DNA of 64,000 bases from Halopolyspora algeriensis (GCF_003337235.1 NZ_QPJC01000001.1:338353-402352), one strand, 5' to 3'; shown: positions 42,148 to 51,131, counted from the stretch's first letter. The notes: a model not told the origin generated them from the letters alone. Numbers and translations: made by a program.

Positions 42148-43292
42148 ACTCACCACTGCTCGAGCTACCAGGAGCGGTCGCCGCACCGGAGGATTCCGCG
42201 GATGCCGGGGTGCCGTGGCACTTCGGCGACCCGTTTTCCGAGCAACGTTCGGCGACCCGGTCGGCAGTGGTCGTGGACCGCTCGCACCGCGACGTGATCG
42301 CGGTGACGGGCGACGAACGGCTGAGCTGGCTGCACCTCGTGCTCTCGCAGCATCTGACCGAGCTCGGTGAGGATCGCGGCACCGAGGCGCTGGTATTGGA
42401 CAGCCAGGGGCGCATCGACAGCCACATGCTCCTGGCGCATCACGGCGGCACCGTCTACCTGGACACCGATGCGGGTGCGCAGGCCACCAGCGCCCTGCCG
42501 AGCATGGGCACCGACGGCAGGCAGTCCCTGCTGGAGTACCTCGATGCCATGCGTTTCTGGTCGAAGGTGGAGGTTCGGGACGCCACCGGCGACCTCGCCG
42601 TGCTCACCGTCGCCGGTCCCGAAGCCGCGGCGGCCCTGGAGAAGGCGGGCGTGTCCGGCATCCCGGCGGAGCCCTACGGTGTGGCCGGATTGCCCGGCGG
42701 CGGCATCGTCCGGTACCTGCCGTTCCGCGGCCTGTTCACCGCCGACCTGCTGGTGCCGCGTGCTTCCCTGGTCGACTGGTGGAAACTGCTGACCGACAGC
42801 GGAGCACGCCCGGCGGGCACGCTGGCCTACGAGGCACTGCGGGTGGAGGCGCTGCGTCCCCGGGTCGGGTTCGACACCGACGAGCGAGCGATCCCGCACG
42901 AGCTCGGCTGGATCCATCTCGCCGCGCACGTGGCGAAGGGCTGCTACCGGGGTCAGGAGACCGTGGCCAAGGTGCACAACGTGGGCAAACCGCCACGCCG
43001 GATGATCCTGCTGCACCTGGACGGATCGGTCGAGGTCCGGCCCGAAACCGGCGACCCCGTGTGGCACGGCGACCGCAAGGTCGGGCGTGTGGGCAGTGTC
43101 GTCCTGCATCACGAGCTGGGCCCGGTGGCCCTGGCACTGCTCAAGCGCAGCGCCCCGGTCGACGTCGACCTCATCGCCGGGGATTCCGAGCAGGAGCGCG
43201 CCGTCGCGGCCTCGGTGGATCCCGACTCGGTGCCGCCGGACACCGGCGAGCCGCCGGGCAGGATTGCCGCGCAACGCGTTCGCGGGCACTAG
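42144..43292 (+). CDS. ygfZ: Folate-binding Fe-S assembly protein YgfZ
   Basis: A 382-residue GcvT-like protein acting with folate in assembly or repair of certain Fe-S enzymes. The diagnostic motif KGCYRGQE with its conserved Cys lies at about residues 269-276, after RVEALRPRVGFDTDERAIPHELGW, which is the folate-pocket region. It begins with SEQRSATRSAVVVDRSHRDVIAVTG, the GcvT-like opening. ATG 42144 overlaps the Fur stop (ATGA). Coupling to a metal regulator fits an Fe-S function. The long frame upstream in the same phase is not coding. Confidence 0.93.
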   Translation: MNSPLLELPGAVAAPEDSADAGVPWHFGDPFSEQRSATRSAVVVDRSHRDVIAVTGDERLSWLHLVLSQHLTELGEDRGTEALVLDSQGRIDSHMLLAHHGGTVYLDTDAGAQATSALPSMGTDGRQSLLEYLDAMRFWSKVEVRDATGDLAVLTVAGPEAAAALEKAGVSGIPAEPYGVAGLPGGGIVRYLPFRGLFTADLLVPRASLVDWWKLLTDSGARPAGTLAYEALRVEALRPRVGFDTDERAIPHELGWIHLAAHVAKGCYRGQETVAKVHNVGKPPRRMILLHLDGSVEVRPETGDPVWHGDRKVGRVGSVVLHHELGPVALALLKRSAPVDVDLIAGDSEQERAVAASVDPDSVPPDTGEPPGRIAAQRVRGH

Positions 43293-43311
43293 GAGTGTTT
43301 TGAGGACCTGC

Positions 43312-43378
43312 GTAGGTGGTTGCTGAACCGGTGCCTCATTTGGCGCCTTGCGGCGTTGGCACTCACTCAGGTAGCCAC
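43312..43378. repeat. Dispersed intergenic repeat, copy A
   Basis: This stretch between ygfZ and the next gene resembles 52220-52287. Shared blocks are AGGTGGT, CTGAACCG, GGCGCCTTGCGGCGTTG and GTAGCCAC or AGTAGCCAC in the same order and spacing. It does not encode conserved protein. Confidence 0.75.
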
Positions 43379-43403
43379 GATCGGGTGTGCCAGGATGCGG
43401 GGC

Positions 43404-44177
43404 ATGACAGCGCCGTCCAGCACATCCGCAGCGCGGTTCGGCTCGCACGCGGGCACCGTCATCACGGTCGCTCCGACCGGCGCGCACGCCAAGTCCGAAG
43501 TGGCGGGCCTGCCGGTCAGCGCCGAGGAAGTGGCCGGCGCGGCAGCGGACTGCGAGCGGGTCGGCGCGGCCGTGCTCGACCTGCAGCCGCGCCACGACAC
43601 CGCCCTGCCGGATGTCGTGGCCGCCGTACACGCTCGTACCGGCCTGATCGTGCGAGTCGCCGCCTACGCCCGCTCCGAGGCACTGGAGACGCTGCTCGAC
43701 TCCGGTGCCGACGTGCTCACCTGCCCGCTCGACGCACCGGGTGACTTCGTCGCCGACCTGCGTGCAGGCGCCCGTACGCGCGGCCTGGAGGTGCATTACG
43801 AGGCGCGCGACCTCAGTCACCTGGCCACGTTGCGGCATCTGCAGGGTGAGGACCCCGTGCATGCGGTCCTCATCTTCGGCGGCTCGAACGGGATGCCCGG
43901 CGATATCGGCACCCTGTCCGCGGCACTGGCCGAGCTGCCGCAGGGCGCGACCTTCTCGGCCACCGGCGTGGGGGAGACGAGCCTGCCGATCATGCTCGCC
44001 ACGATCGCCGCGGGAGGCCATGTCCGCGTCGGGATGGCCGACACGCTGGCGTACTCCGACGGTGTCGAGGTGCGGGACAACACCCAGTTGGCCGCCCGAG
44101 CCGCGGGTGTGGCCAAGATCGCCCAGCGCCCGCCCCTGCCACCCGCGCAAGCACGCGAGGCTCTCGGCCTCACGTAG
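43404..44177 (+). CDS. BKACE-fold protein lacking the usual metal ligands
   Basis: A 257-residue TIM-barrel protein related to beta-keto acid cleavage enzymes (DUF849). VITVAPTGAHAKSEVAGLPVSAEEVAGAAADCERVGAAVLDLQPR matches the N-terminal barrel strands and GGHVRVGMADTLAYSDG the C-terminal signature GGHVRVGLEDN. The two His of the metal motif H-x-H are Asp 59 and Gln 61, and the Glu in GLEDN is Ala, so zinc-dependent cleavage should not occur in the known way. The active function is therefore unknown. Start ATG 43404 or 43395. It lies 111 bases after ygfZ and may be cotranscribed. Confidence 0.75.
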   Translation: MTAPSSTSAARFGSHAGTVITVAPTGAHAKSEVAGLPVSAEEVAGAAADCERVGAAVLDLQPRHDTALPDVVAAVHARTGLIVRVAAYARSEALETLLDSGADVLTCPLDAPGDFVADLRAGARTRGLEVHYEARDLSHLATLRHLQGEDPVHAVLIFGGSNGMPGDIGTLSAALAELPQGATFSATGVGETSLPIMLATIAAGGHVRVGMADTLAYSDGVEVRDNTQLAARAAGVAKIAQRPPLPPAQAREALGLT

Positions 44178-44318
44178 GCACAACAAGCCCGCCCGGGTCT
44201 TGTTCCCTCGGTGCGGGTGCCCCCGGCAACGGGGCCCGTCCTCGGGAGCACCCGGGCAAGGCACAGGGCACAAATTCCTTCCGAAAGACCGACGAGAGGC
44301 TTGGCGAGGCCCCCCAAC

Positions 44319-44897
44319 GTGCACGAAGATGGAAGTGTGATCGAAGTCCGCCCGGGTGGACGCCGCCGTATCGACAGGGTCCTGTCCCCGGATTACACCA
44401 GTGAGATCGAGCACTGCGAACTCGACGAGGTGCGACAACTGCGGGACGAGGCACGGCAGGAGGAGACCGACCTGTCGTATCTGCGCCGGATTCTGCACGC
44501 TCGCATCGACATCGTCCTTGCCGAGCAGCGCAGGCGCGCCGAGAACGGTTCCGCGAGCGTCGTGGAGGAGTTGGTGGCGATCCTGTCCGACAACGCGGTC
44601 GGTCCCGCGGCCGGTTCGGGCCGCTACCAGACGACCGAACCCTCTCGCGCCGAAGCGCATCGCAGGTATGCGGAGGCGCTCGTGTCCGACGTCGACCTCT
44701 CCGACGTGATGTCGCTGTCCGCTGCCACACTGCAGGACGCGCTGCGCGCGTACACCGCTGAGGAAGACTCGGTGTCGCAGCGGCGCCGTGAGGTGCAGGC
44801 GGTGATGGACCGGCTCGATGCGGAGATCGCACGCCGCTACCGGGAAGGCAACGCCTCCGTCGACGAGTTGCTGGCTGCGGAGCGAGAGCGGCAGTGA
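44319..44897 (+). CDS. RsiG-like c-di-GMP-binding anti-sigma protein (aerial mycelium formation protein)
   Basis: A 192-residue helical protein resembling RsiG, which with c-di-GMP sequesters the sporulation sigma factor WhiG. RsiG proteins carry the motif E-x3-S-x2-R-x3-Q-x3-D twice. The second copy is intact (Glu 149, Ser 153, Arg 156, Gln 160, Asp 164, in EEDSVSQRRREVQAVMD). The first is Glu 49, Ser 53, Arg 56, His 60, Asp 64 (ETDLSYLRRILHARID), with His replacing Gln. GTG 44319 is chosen for GCGAGG at 9 bases; GTG 44337 is the alternative. It overlaps the asparaginase start by GTGA. The presence of three diguanylate cyclases in the window fits its ligand. Confidence 0.82.
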   Translation: MHEDGSVIEVRPGGRRRIDRVLSPDYTSEIEHCELDEVRQLRDEARQEETDLSYLRRILHARIDIVLAEQRRRAENGSASVVEELVAILSDNAVGPAAGSGRYQTTEPSRAEAHRRYAEALVSDVDLSDVMSLSAATLQDALRAYTAEEDSVSQRRREVQAVMDRLDAEIARRYREGNASVDELLAAERERQ

Positions 44898-45874
44898 CCA
44901 TCCCGACGAGTCCGATTCCGCTGGTGGAACTGGTTCGCAACGGCCTTCGCGAGGGCGTGCATCACGGCTCGGTGGTCGTGCTCGGCCCGGACGGTTCCGT
45001 GCGCTACTCCGCCGGAGACGTGACCACCCCGATGTATCCGCGGTCGTCGAACAAACCCGCCCAGGCCGCCGGAATGCTGCGGGCGGGGCTCGACCTGCCC
45101 GAGGACGCGGACCTGGCGGTGGCGGCCGCCTCCCACAGCGGTGAACCGGCACATCTGCTGCGCATCCGCGATCTCCTGCAGCGCCACGGTCTGACCGAGG
45201 CTGCCCTGCAGTGCCCGACGGACTGGCCGCTGCGGGAAACCGAGCGGGACGAACGGGCCGCCGAGCGGTCCGGCAAGCAGCGCATCACGATGAACTGCTC
45301 CGGCAAGCATGCCGCGATGCTGGCGACCTGCGTGCAGCGCGGGTGGGCCGTCGAGGACTACCTCGACCCGAAGCACCCGTTGCAGGTCACCCTGCACAAT
45401 ACGATCGCCGAACTCGCCGGGGAGCCGATCGTGGCAACCGGTGTCGACGGCTGCGGTGCTCCGCTGCTGTCGATCTCGCTGACCGGGCTCGCGCGCTCGT
45501 TCGCGAATCTCGTCCCGAGCGGATCCCCGCAACGACGGGTGGCCGATGCCATGCGTGCCCACCCGTGGCTGGTCGCAGGCACCGAACGCGAGGACACCCG
45601 GCTGATGCAGGCGGTGCCCGGGCTGCTGTCGAAGTCGGGAGCCGAAGGCGTCCTCGCGATGGCATTGCCGGACGGGCACGCGGTGGCGATCAAGATTTCC
45701 GACGGCGCGGCACGGGCACGGGTACCGGTCGCGGTCGGTGCTCTCCGCGCCTTCGGGCCGGGCAACGCCGGAGGCGTGGACGACGAGTGGCTCACCGCGC
45801 TGGCCGAGGAGCCGCTGCTCGGCGGCGGCAAGCCCGTCGGCACGGTACGGCTGCTCCCCGGCGCCTTCGGCTGA
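44894..45874 (+). CDS. L-asparaginase, AnsA/Rhizobium-type (class 3, Asparaginase_II family)
   Basis: A 326-residue enzyme hydrolysing asparagine to aspartate and ammonia. It lacks the bacterial type I/II signatures and matches the ReAII family: RSSNKPAQ contains the Ser-x-x-Lys catalytic pair, MNCSGKHAAML the Cys and Lys of the zinc site, and VDGCGAP the third zinc Cys. GVHHGSVVVLGPDGSVRYSAGD and GAEGVLAMALPDGHAVAIKISDG are also typical. It is cytosolic with no signal peptide. The GTG start overlaps the RsiG-like gene (GTGA), which couples it to that regulator. Confidence 0.88.
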   Translation: MTIPTSPIPLVELVRNGLREGVHHGSVVVLGPDGSVRYSAGDVTTPMYPRSSNKPAQAAGMLRAGLDLPEDADLAVAAASHSGEPAHLLRIRDLLQRHGLTEAALQCPTDWPLRETERDERAAERSGKQRITMNCSGKHAAMLATCVQRGWAVEDYLDPKHPLQVTLHNTIAELAGEPIVATGVDGCGAPLLSISLTGLARSFANLVPSGSPQRRVADAMRAHPWLVAGTEREDTRLMQAVPGLLSKSGAEGVLAMALPDGHAVAIKISDGAARARVPVAVGALRAFGPGNAGGVDDEWLTALAEEPLLGGGKPVGTVRLLPGAFG

Positions 45875-45941
45875 TCCCACCGGGGACACACCCACCATCT
45901 GCACAGGTCACCGCACGAACGGACTCCGCACGGCGAGGTAC

Positions 45942-46835
45942 TCAGTTGTAGCGCTCGTGGGCGGCGCACTCTGACCAGAACTCCCGCAGAGCCTCGTATC
46001 GCTCCCCGACCTCGGTGGTGCGGCCCTCTTCCATCGCATCCACGATCGCGTGCACGTCCTCGGCCGAGGTGTCGGCTTCCAGGTCCTCGTCGGAGAGCAT
46101 CTGCACCAGGCCACCGTAGTCGAGCTCCACCGCCGAGTGCGGGTGGAACCGCTCCAGCCAGCGTGCCGTTTCCCGGAGGATCCTGGGCGGTCCTTCCTCT
46201 CCCAGCGACTCCCGCGTGACCGTGTGCGCCCGGGCCACGCGGCGGCGTGCGTCGGCCATCGGAGCCCTCCAGAACACCCGCTCGACGCGCCCGGCGGAGT
46301 CCGCCTGGATCCGGCGCTGTTCCGGGTCGACCACGGCGAACCACGGCAGTGGCACGGTCCAGGTCGACGAGAGCACATGGACCGCGCTGTGGGAGAGCTC
46401 ACTGACCACCGCCGAGGCGCGGGACTTCGCGGTCTCCTCCGGCAGGGTCAGTGCCGCGGTACGCAACGGCACCTCGGCGGCCCCGATGAACCCGACCAGT
46501 GCCGCCGCCGAGCGGCCACGCAGGTCGAGCGGGCAGACGAGCGGGTCCGGGCCGACGGAGGACGCGGGCCCGGTGGGCACGTCCTCCGAACGCAGAGCGA
46601 GGACCTCTTCCTGCTGCTGGGAGCCTCCTCCGGCTGCCTCGCCGGGGAGCAGATGCGGACGTGTGGACACCTGTGTACGCAACCACAAGTTCTGCTCACG
46701 AGTCCCCACTTCGAGCGGGTCGACCGGGCCTCGGTCCAGTGCCTCGGCCAACTGCTCACGTACGGGGGATTCGAAAGACGGCAAGGGTTCGTACACCCTC
46801 ATGTAGGCGACGAACGGCTCAGGCACAGCGAGCAT
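45942..46835 (-). CDS. Conserved actinobacterial protein of unknown function
   Basis: A 297-residue soluble protein. I do not recognise a named family. It has LAVPEPFVAYMRVYEPLPSF at the N-terminus, a central hydrophobic patch (ALVGFIGAAEVPLRTAALTLP), and a Trp/Arg/Glu-rich C-terminal half including SSTWTVPLPWFAVVDPEQRR, MADARRRVARAHTVTR and WLERFHPHSAVELDYGGLVQML. Position and pattern suggest a housekeeping actinobacterial protein rather than accessory. ATG 46835 is chosen since the conserved-looking LAVPEPFVAYMRV starts there; the ATG-less upstream extension to 46877 is less likely. It is convergent with asparaginase. Confidence 0.75.
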   Translation of the reverse strand: MLAVPEPFVAYMRVYEPLPSFESPVREQLAEALDRGPVDPLEVGTREQNLWLRTQVSTRPHLLPGEAAGGGSQQQEEVLALRSEDVPTGPASSVGPDPLVCPLDLRGRSAAALVGFIGAAEVPLRTAALTLPEETAKSRASAVVSELSHSAVHVLSSTWTVPLPWFAVVDPEQRRIQADSAGRVERVFWRAPMADARRRVARAHTVTRESLGEEGPPRILRETARWLERFHPHSAVELDYGGLVQMLSDEDLEADTSAEDVHAIVDAMEEGRTTEVGERYEALREFWSECAAHERYN

Positions 46836-47083
46836 GGTCCCATGCTCGCGGAATGTGGGCCGCGCTACCCGTGCCACGGGTCGGCCGCGTGCGCAAACGC
46901 CACCTCACGGCGCGCACGAGAGGATATGGGGTCAACGTCACCCACGGCATGTTCGACCACTATCGCTACCACGTCGCATAGAACCGCATCGGCACGGTAC
47001 GGTAGTTACAGGAAAAGTTGTCGAGATCATGCGGGGCCGCCATTCCCCTGGCCGCCCCGCAACCTGCGCGAGGGGGTCGAGCC

Positions 47084-47266
47084 ATGGGGCGCGGCCGGGC
47101 TAAGGCCAAGCAGACGAAGGTGGCCCGCGAGCTTAAGTACAACTCCCCCAGCATGGACGTCGAGGCTCTGGAGCGCGAGCTCTCCTCCGATGTCAAGGGA
47201 GAGTGGTATGAACAGGACCGCGACGACCCATACGACGACGACGGGTACGACGACCACCGACGGTGA
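47084..47266 (+). CDS. DUF3073 small protein
   Basis: A 60-residue actinobacterial protein. The start GRGRAKAKQTKVARELKY is the family signature; the rest is acidic (DPYDDDGYDDHRR). Such proteins are encoded next to purM across actinobacteria, as here (convergent). The basic start and acidic tail suggest an RNA or ribosome contact, but the function is unknown. ATG 47084 is preceded by GAGGGGG. Confidence 0.93.
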   Translation: MGRGRAKAKQTKVARELKYNSPSMDVEALERELSSDVKGEWYEQDRDDPYDDDGYDDHRR

Positions 47267-47453
47267 GTGACGGGTGACCGAGTGAGCGCAACCGAGAAGC
47301 TCACTCGGTCATCTGTGCCACCGGTGGCGCTGTGCCAAACCCGGCGAAGTCAGCGGGTGAGTTGACGAGCTACACGGTCACCGCGGCGCCCGGACAGGGC
47401 GTGAGACAGTGGTACGTACCTGCGGGTCGCGTACCGGATACTCGAACAATGCA

Positions 47454-47487
47454 GAGTGGCACGGCCGGGAAACCGGCCGTGCCACTC
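47454..47487. terminator. Bidirectional GAAA-tetraloop terminator
   Basis: GAGTGGCACGGCCGG and its complement form a perfect 15-bp stem capped by a GAAA tetraloop, between the convergent DUF3073 and purM genes. Confidence 0.9.
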
Positions 47488-47542
47488 GTATTCATCGGCA
47501 CCGAAACCGGGAAGTCCCGGGTGCCCGCAATATTCGAGGCAC

Positions 47543-48667
47543 TCAGAACCTCGGATGGTCCCCGTGGAGGACGACACGCTGGTCTTCCCCGGCTTCGGCC
47601 ACCGTGGGCTGCTTGGCGACTTCGCCCAGCACCCACGCGGGAACATGACGAGCCGTGAGCACCGCCAGGGCGCGGTCGACATCCTCGGCGGTGACCACCG
47701 CGACCATGCCGATACCCATGTTGAAGGTGCGTTCCATCTCGGCGGCCTCGACGCGGCCACGCTGGGCGATCAGCCGGAACACCGGGGCCGGTGTCCAGGT
47801 GGCGCGGTCGAGCACGGCCGTGAGGCCCTGCGGGATGACGCGTTCCAGGTTTCCCGCCAGCCCACCGCCGGTGACGTGTGCGAACGTGCGCACCTCGGTT
47901 TCGGCGGCCAGGGCCAGGCAGTCCTTGGCGTAGACCCGCGTGGGTTCCAGCAGTTCCTCACCGAGCGTGCGGCCGAATTCCTCGACATGCCCGGACAGCG
48001 GCATCCGTGCGACGTCCAGCAGCACGTGCCGCGCAAGCGAGTAGCCATTGGAGTGCAGGCCGGTGGACCCCATGCCGATCACGACGTCACCGGGGCGGAC
48101 CTTCTCCGGGCCGAGCATCGCGTCCGCCTCGACCACGCCGACTCCGGTGGCCGAGATGTCGTACTCGTCCGAGGCCATCATTCCCGGATGCTCGGCGGTC
48201 TCCCCGCCCAGCAGGGCGCATCCCGCCTGCACGCACCCCTCGGAGATTCCCTTGACCAGGTCGGAGACCCGTTCCGGGGCGACCTGGCCGGTGGCGATGT
48301 AGTCCTGCAGGAACAGTGGCTCCGCGCCACAGACCACGAGGTCGTCGACAACCATGGCCACCAGGTCGATGCCCACCGTGTCGTGCACATCGAGCGCCTG
48401 AGCGATCGCGAGCTTGGTGCCCACCCCGTCGGTGGACGAGGCGAGCACGGGCTCCGACCACCGGTCCAGCTTGAGCTGGAACAACCCGGCGAACCCCCCG
48501 AGTGAGCCGAGCACCTCCGGCCGGGTGGCCCGCTGCGCCCACGGGCGCATCCGGTCCACGGCTTCGTCGCCCGCCTCGATACTGACCCCGGTATCGGCAT
48601 AGGTCGACGGTGACTGCTCGGTCTGGTCGGTATTGGCACTCGACCCTGCAAGCAGGTCTTCGGACAC
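47543..48667 (-). CDS. purM: Phosphoribosylformylglycinamidine cyclo-ligase (AIR synthase)
   Basis: A 374-residue ATP enzyme of purine synthesis that closes the imidazole ring to give AIR. STYADTGVSIEAGDEAVDRM is the N-terminal signature, SSTDGVGTKLAIAQ the glycine-rich loop, VVDDLVVCGAEPLFLQDYIATG and GCALLGGETAEHPGM the dimer/ATP core, and HVTGGGLAGNLERV with FNMGIGMVAVV the C-terminal domain. GTG 48667 has GGAG 7 bases upstream and fits; the upstream frame is unconserved. It follows purF in the same direction with a 144-base gap. Confidence 0.96.
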   Translation of the reverse strand: MSEDLLAGSSANTDQTEQSPSTYADTGVSIEAGDEAVDRMRPWAQRATRPEVLGSLGGFAGLFQLKLDRWSEPVLASSTDGVGTKLAIAQALDVHDTVGIDLVAMVVDDLVVCGAEPLFLQDYIATGQVAPERVSDLVKGISEGCVQAGCALLGGETAEHPGMMASDEYDISATGVGVVEADAMLGPEKVRPGDVVIGMGSTGLHSNGYSLARHVLLDVARMPLSGHVEEFGRTLGEELLEPTRVYAKDCLALAAETEVRTFAHVTGGGLAGNLERVIPQGLTAVLDRATWTPAPVFRLIAQRGRVEAAEMERTFNMGIGMVAVVTAEDVDRALAVLTARHVPAWVLGEVAKQPTVAEAGEDQRVVLHGDHPRF

Positions 48668-48811
48668 GACTGACTCCACATCTGATGCGAGGATGGCGAT
48701 CCGTACTCCTGTGTGCATGTGGCGCGAACCACAGTACGCGGGCGGAGGGATCATTGGAATGACGAGCAGGACTGGAGACCGACTTCGCCCGGCGGGACGT
48801 CACGACGGGTC

Positions 48812-50404
48812 TCAGGGGCGGCCGACAGCATCCTCGGCACCGTACCCGCTGGGCAGAACGGTTTCGGCGGGACCTGCGGCGGCGCTCTCGGCGCCCTCGC
48901 CCGGGTCTTCGAGCACGTACTTGCCGAGCCGGTCCTCCTCCGGAACCGGAATCGGGTACTCGCCGTCGAAACAAGCCGCGCACACCCTGTTGCGGGGCTG
49001 CTCGGAGGCGGCGATCAGGCTGTCGAGCGAGATGTAACCGAGCGAGTCGGCACCGATCGAACGCCGCACCCCGTCCATGTCGAGACCATTGGCGATCAAC
49101 TCCGCACGCGAGGCGAAATCGATGCCGTAGTAGCACGGCCAGCGCACCGGCGGGGAAGCGATCCGTACGTGCACCTCCAGCGCTCCCGCCTCGCGCAACA
49201 TCCGCACCAGTGCGCGCTGGGTGTTGCCGCGCACGATGGAATCGTCGACCACGACCAGGCGCTTGCCCCGGATGACCTCGCGCAGCGGATTCAGCTTCAA
49301 CCTGATGCCGAGCTGGCGGATGGTCTGGGAGGGCTCGATGAAGGTGCGGCCCACGTAGGCGTTCTTGACCAGGCCGTTGCCGTAGGAGATGCCGGATTCC
49401 TGGGCGTAGCCGATGGCGGCGGGAGTCCCCGACTCCGGTACCGGGATCACCAGGTCCGCCTCGGCGGGATACTCGGCGGCCAGCCTGCGCCCGATGTCCA
49501 CCCGCGTGCTGTGCACCGATCGGCCCGCGATGGTCGTGTCGGGGCGGGCGAGGTAGACGTACTCGAAGATGCAGCCCTTCGGAGTCGGGTTCGCGAAACG
49601 CGCCGAGCGCAGCCCCGCGGAATCGATCGCGAGCAGTTCCCCCGGCTCGATTTCCCGGACGAAGGACGCGCCGACGATGTCCAGCGCGGCGGTTTCGCTG
49701 GCCACCACCCAGCCGCGTTCGAGACGGCCGAGCACCAGCGGGCGCACCCCGTACGGGTCCCGCGCGGCGTAGAGGGTGGACTCGTCGGAGAAGACCATCG
49801 AATACGCGCCGCGCAGGGTGGGCAGCAGCTCCAGCGCCGCCTGTTCGATGCCCTTGTCCACGGCGTGTGTGGCCAGCAGCGCACACACCAGGTCGGAGTC
49901 GGTGGTGGCGCTGTCGCACCCGTTGGCGGGCGAGGAGGTGTTCGTCGACACGACATCGGCGCCTTCGGCCACCACTCGATCCCGCAACTCGGCGGTGTTG
50001 ACCAGGTTGCCGTTGTGGCCGAGCGCCAGGCCGCTGCCCTGTGCCGTGGTGCGAAAGGTCGGCTGCGCGTTCTCCCACGTCCCCCCGCCGGTGGTGGAGT
50101 AGCGGGTGTGACCGACGGCGACACCGCCGCGCAGTGAGGCCAGGACCTGCTCGTCGAAGACCTGGCTGACCAGGCCGAGATCCTTGTAGACCAGCACCTG
50201 CGAGCCGTCGCCGACGGAGATGCCCGCGGCTTCCTGACCTCGGTGCTGCAGCGCGAACAGGCCGTAGAAGGTCAGTTTGGCGACTTCCTCGCCGGGTGCC
50301 CACACACCGAAAACACCGCATTCTTCACGGGGTGTGTCCTGCTCGGTCGGATCGGCCGGAGCGGCCGCATCGGTATTTCCCGGATCAGACGGGTCGGTGA
50401 CCAC
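48812..50404 (-). CDS. purF: Amidophosphoribosyltransferase
   Basis: A 530-residue enzyme for the first step of purine synthesis. Residues 1-28 are a propeptide removed to expose the nucleophile Cys 29 in REECGVFGVWAPG. The glutaminase domain has HRGQEAAGISV and GHTRYSTTGGGTWENAQPTF; the phosphoribosyltransferase half has RLVVVDDSIVRGNTQRALVRML, the PRPP loop. The four Fe-S Cys candidates of Bacillus-type enzymes are represented (for example NRVCAACFDGEYP). The start GTG 50404 follows GGGAG. It precedes purM. Confidence 0.96.
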   Translation of the reverse strand: MVTDPSDPGNTDAAAPADPTEQDTPREECGVFGVWAPGEEVAKLTFYGLFALQHRGQEAAGISVGDGSQVLVYKDLGLVSQVFDEQVLASLRGGVAVGHTRYSTTGGGTWENAQPTFRTTAQGSGLALGHNGNLVNTAELRDRVVAEGADVVSTNTSSPANGCDSATTDSDLVCALLATHAVDKGIEQAALELLPTLRGAYSMVFSDESTLYAARDPYGVRPLVLGRLERGWVVASETAALDIVGASFVREIEPGELLAIDSAGLRSARFANPTPKGCIFEYVYLARPDTTIAGRSVHSTRVDIGRRLAAEYPAEADLVIPVPESGTPAAIGYAQESGISYGNGLVKNAYVGRTFIEPSQTIRQLGIRLKLNPLREVIRGKRLVVVDDSIVRGNTQRALVRMLREAGALEVHVRIASPPVRWPCYYGIDFASRAELIANGLDMDGVRRSIGADSLGYISLDSLIAASEQPRNRVCAACFDGEYPIPVPEEDRLGKYVLEDPGEGAESAAAGPAETVLPSGYGAEDAVGRP

Positions 50405-50571
50405 CGAAAACTCCCTGAGGACGGAGTCTCAAGTTACACCTCAGTATAAACGGCGTTCCGCGGGAAACCGCCGCCTGCACCGGTGGGACAACTCTCACCC
50501 GCCGGTGAAGCCATCACCGCGGTGCTCGGCGGAGGCCGAGGTCGTCGCGGCACAGCACGGCCGCCGGCCGG

Positions 50572-50955
50572 TCACGGGAGCCCGAGCAGGGGCAACCAGG
50601 GCGACAGGTCCGCACGGGATCCCGAGGCCTCGACCCTGCCCTCATCCAACGCCTCGGCCCAGCTCAGCCTCCCTGCGACCAGGAGCAGCCAGGTGCGCGA
50701 GTCGGTCTCCACGACGTTCGGTGGTGTCCCTCGGGTGTGCTGCGGCCCGCCGACACACTGCACGGCAGCCATCGGTGGCACACGCACCTCGACGCTGCGG
50801 CCCGGTGCGAGCTGTTCCAGGGTTCGCAGGCTCAGCCGCACGGCCACCGCAAGCTCGCCTCGCGACGGTTCCGAAGCAGCACCGTCCAGCCACGGCAACA
50901 CCACCGCGACGGATTCGCGAAATTCACGCGGGTCCACGGAACGGCGGGAAGGCAT
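50572..50955 (-). CDS. Sterol carrier family-like small protein
   Basis: A 127-residue soluble protein. The alpha/beta layout with LAVAVRLSLRTLEQLAPGRSVEVRVPPMAAVQCV, then WLLLVAGRLSWAEALDEGRVEASGSRADLSPWLPLL, fits the 'sterol carrier family protein' encoded upstream of purF throughout actinobacteria. The closing A-S-G-x-R-A-D-L is the hallmark of the SCP2-like fold's lipid-facing end. The exact ligand is unknown. It lies 167 bases upstream of purF on the same strand and may be cotranscribed with it. Confidence 0.82.
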   Translation of the reverse strand: MPSRRSVDPREFRESVAVVLPWLDGAASEPSRGELAVAVRLSLRTLEQLAPGRSVEVRVPPMAAVQCVGGPQHTRGTPPNVVETDSRTWLLLVAGRLSWAEALDEGRVEASGSRADLSPWLPLLGLP

Positions 50956-51131
50956 GGCCGCAGCCTACGAGTCGCGCCGCATGAGCAGGCACTCCCCACA
51001 CCCTCATTGCCGGGTGAGCGGCACCAGCGCTTTCCCACCCTCCAGGCAGCCGGTACCGCCGCGGGTTCTCGCCGCACAGCCTCGCGAGGACAGCCGGAAC
51101 GTGGCGTGGTAACTGCTCGATGTTCCGGATC

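Noticed and set aside
42165-45152. A 995-codon open frame on the minus strand
   Set aside because: It runs antisense to four well-supported genes (ygfZ, the BKACE-like gene, the RsiG-like gene and the start of asparaginase) and encodes Arg/Gly/His-rich sequence without family motifs, as expected for shadows in high-GC DNA.
48087-50321. A 744-codon minus-strand frame over purM and purF
   Set aside because: It lies in another phase of the same strand as purM and purF, is Arg/Gly-rich and lacks motifs.
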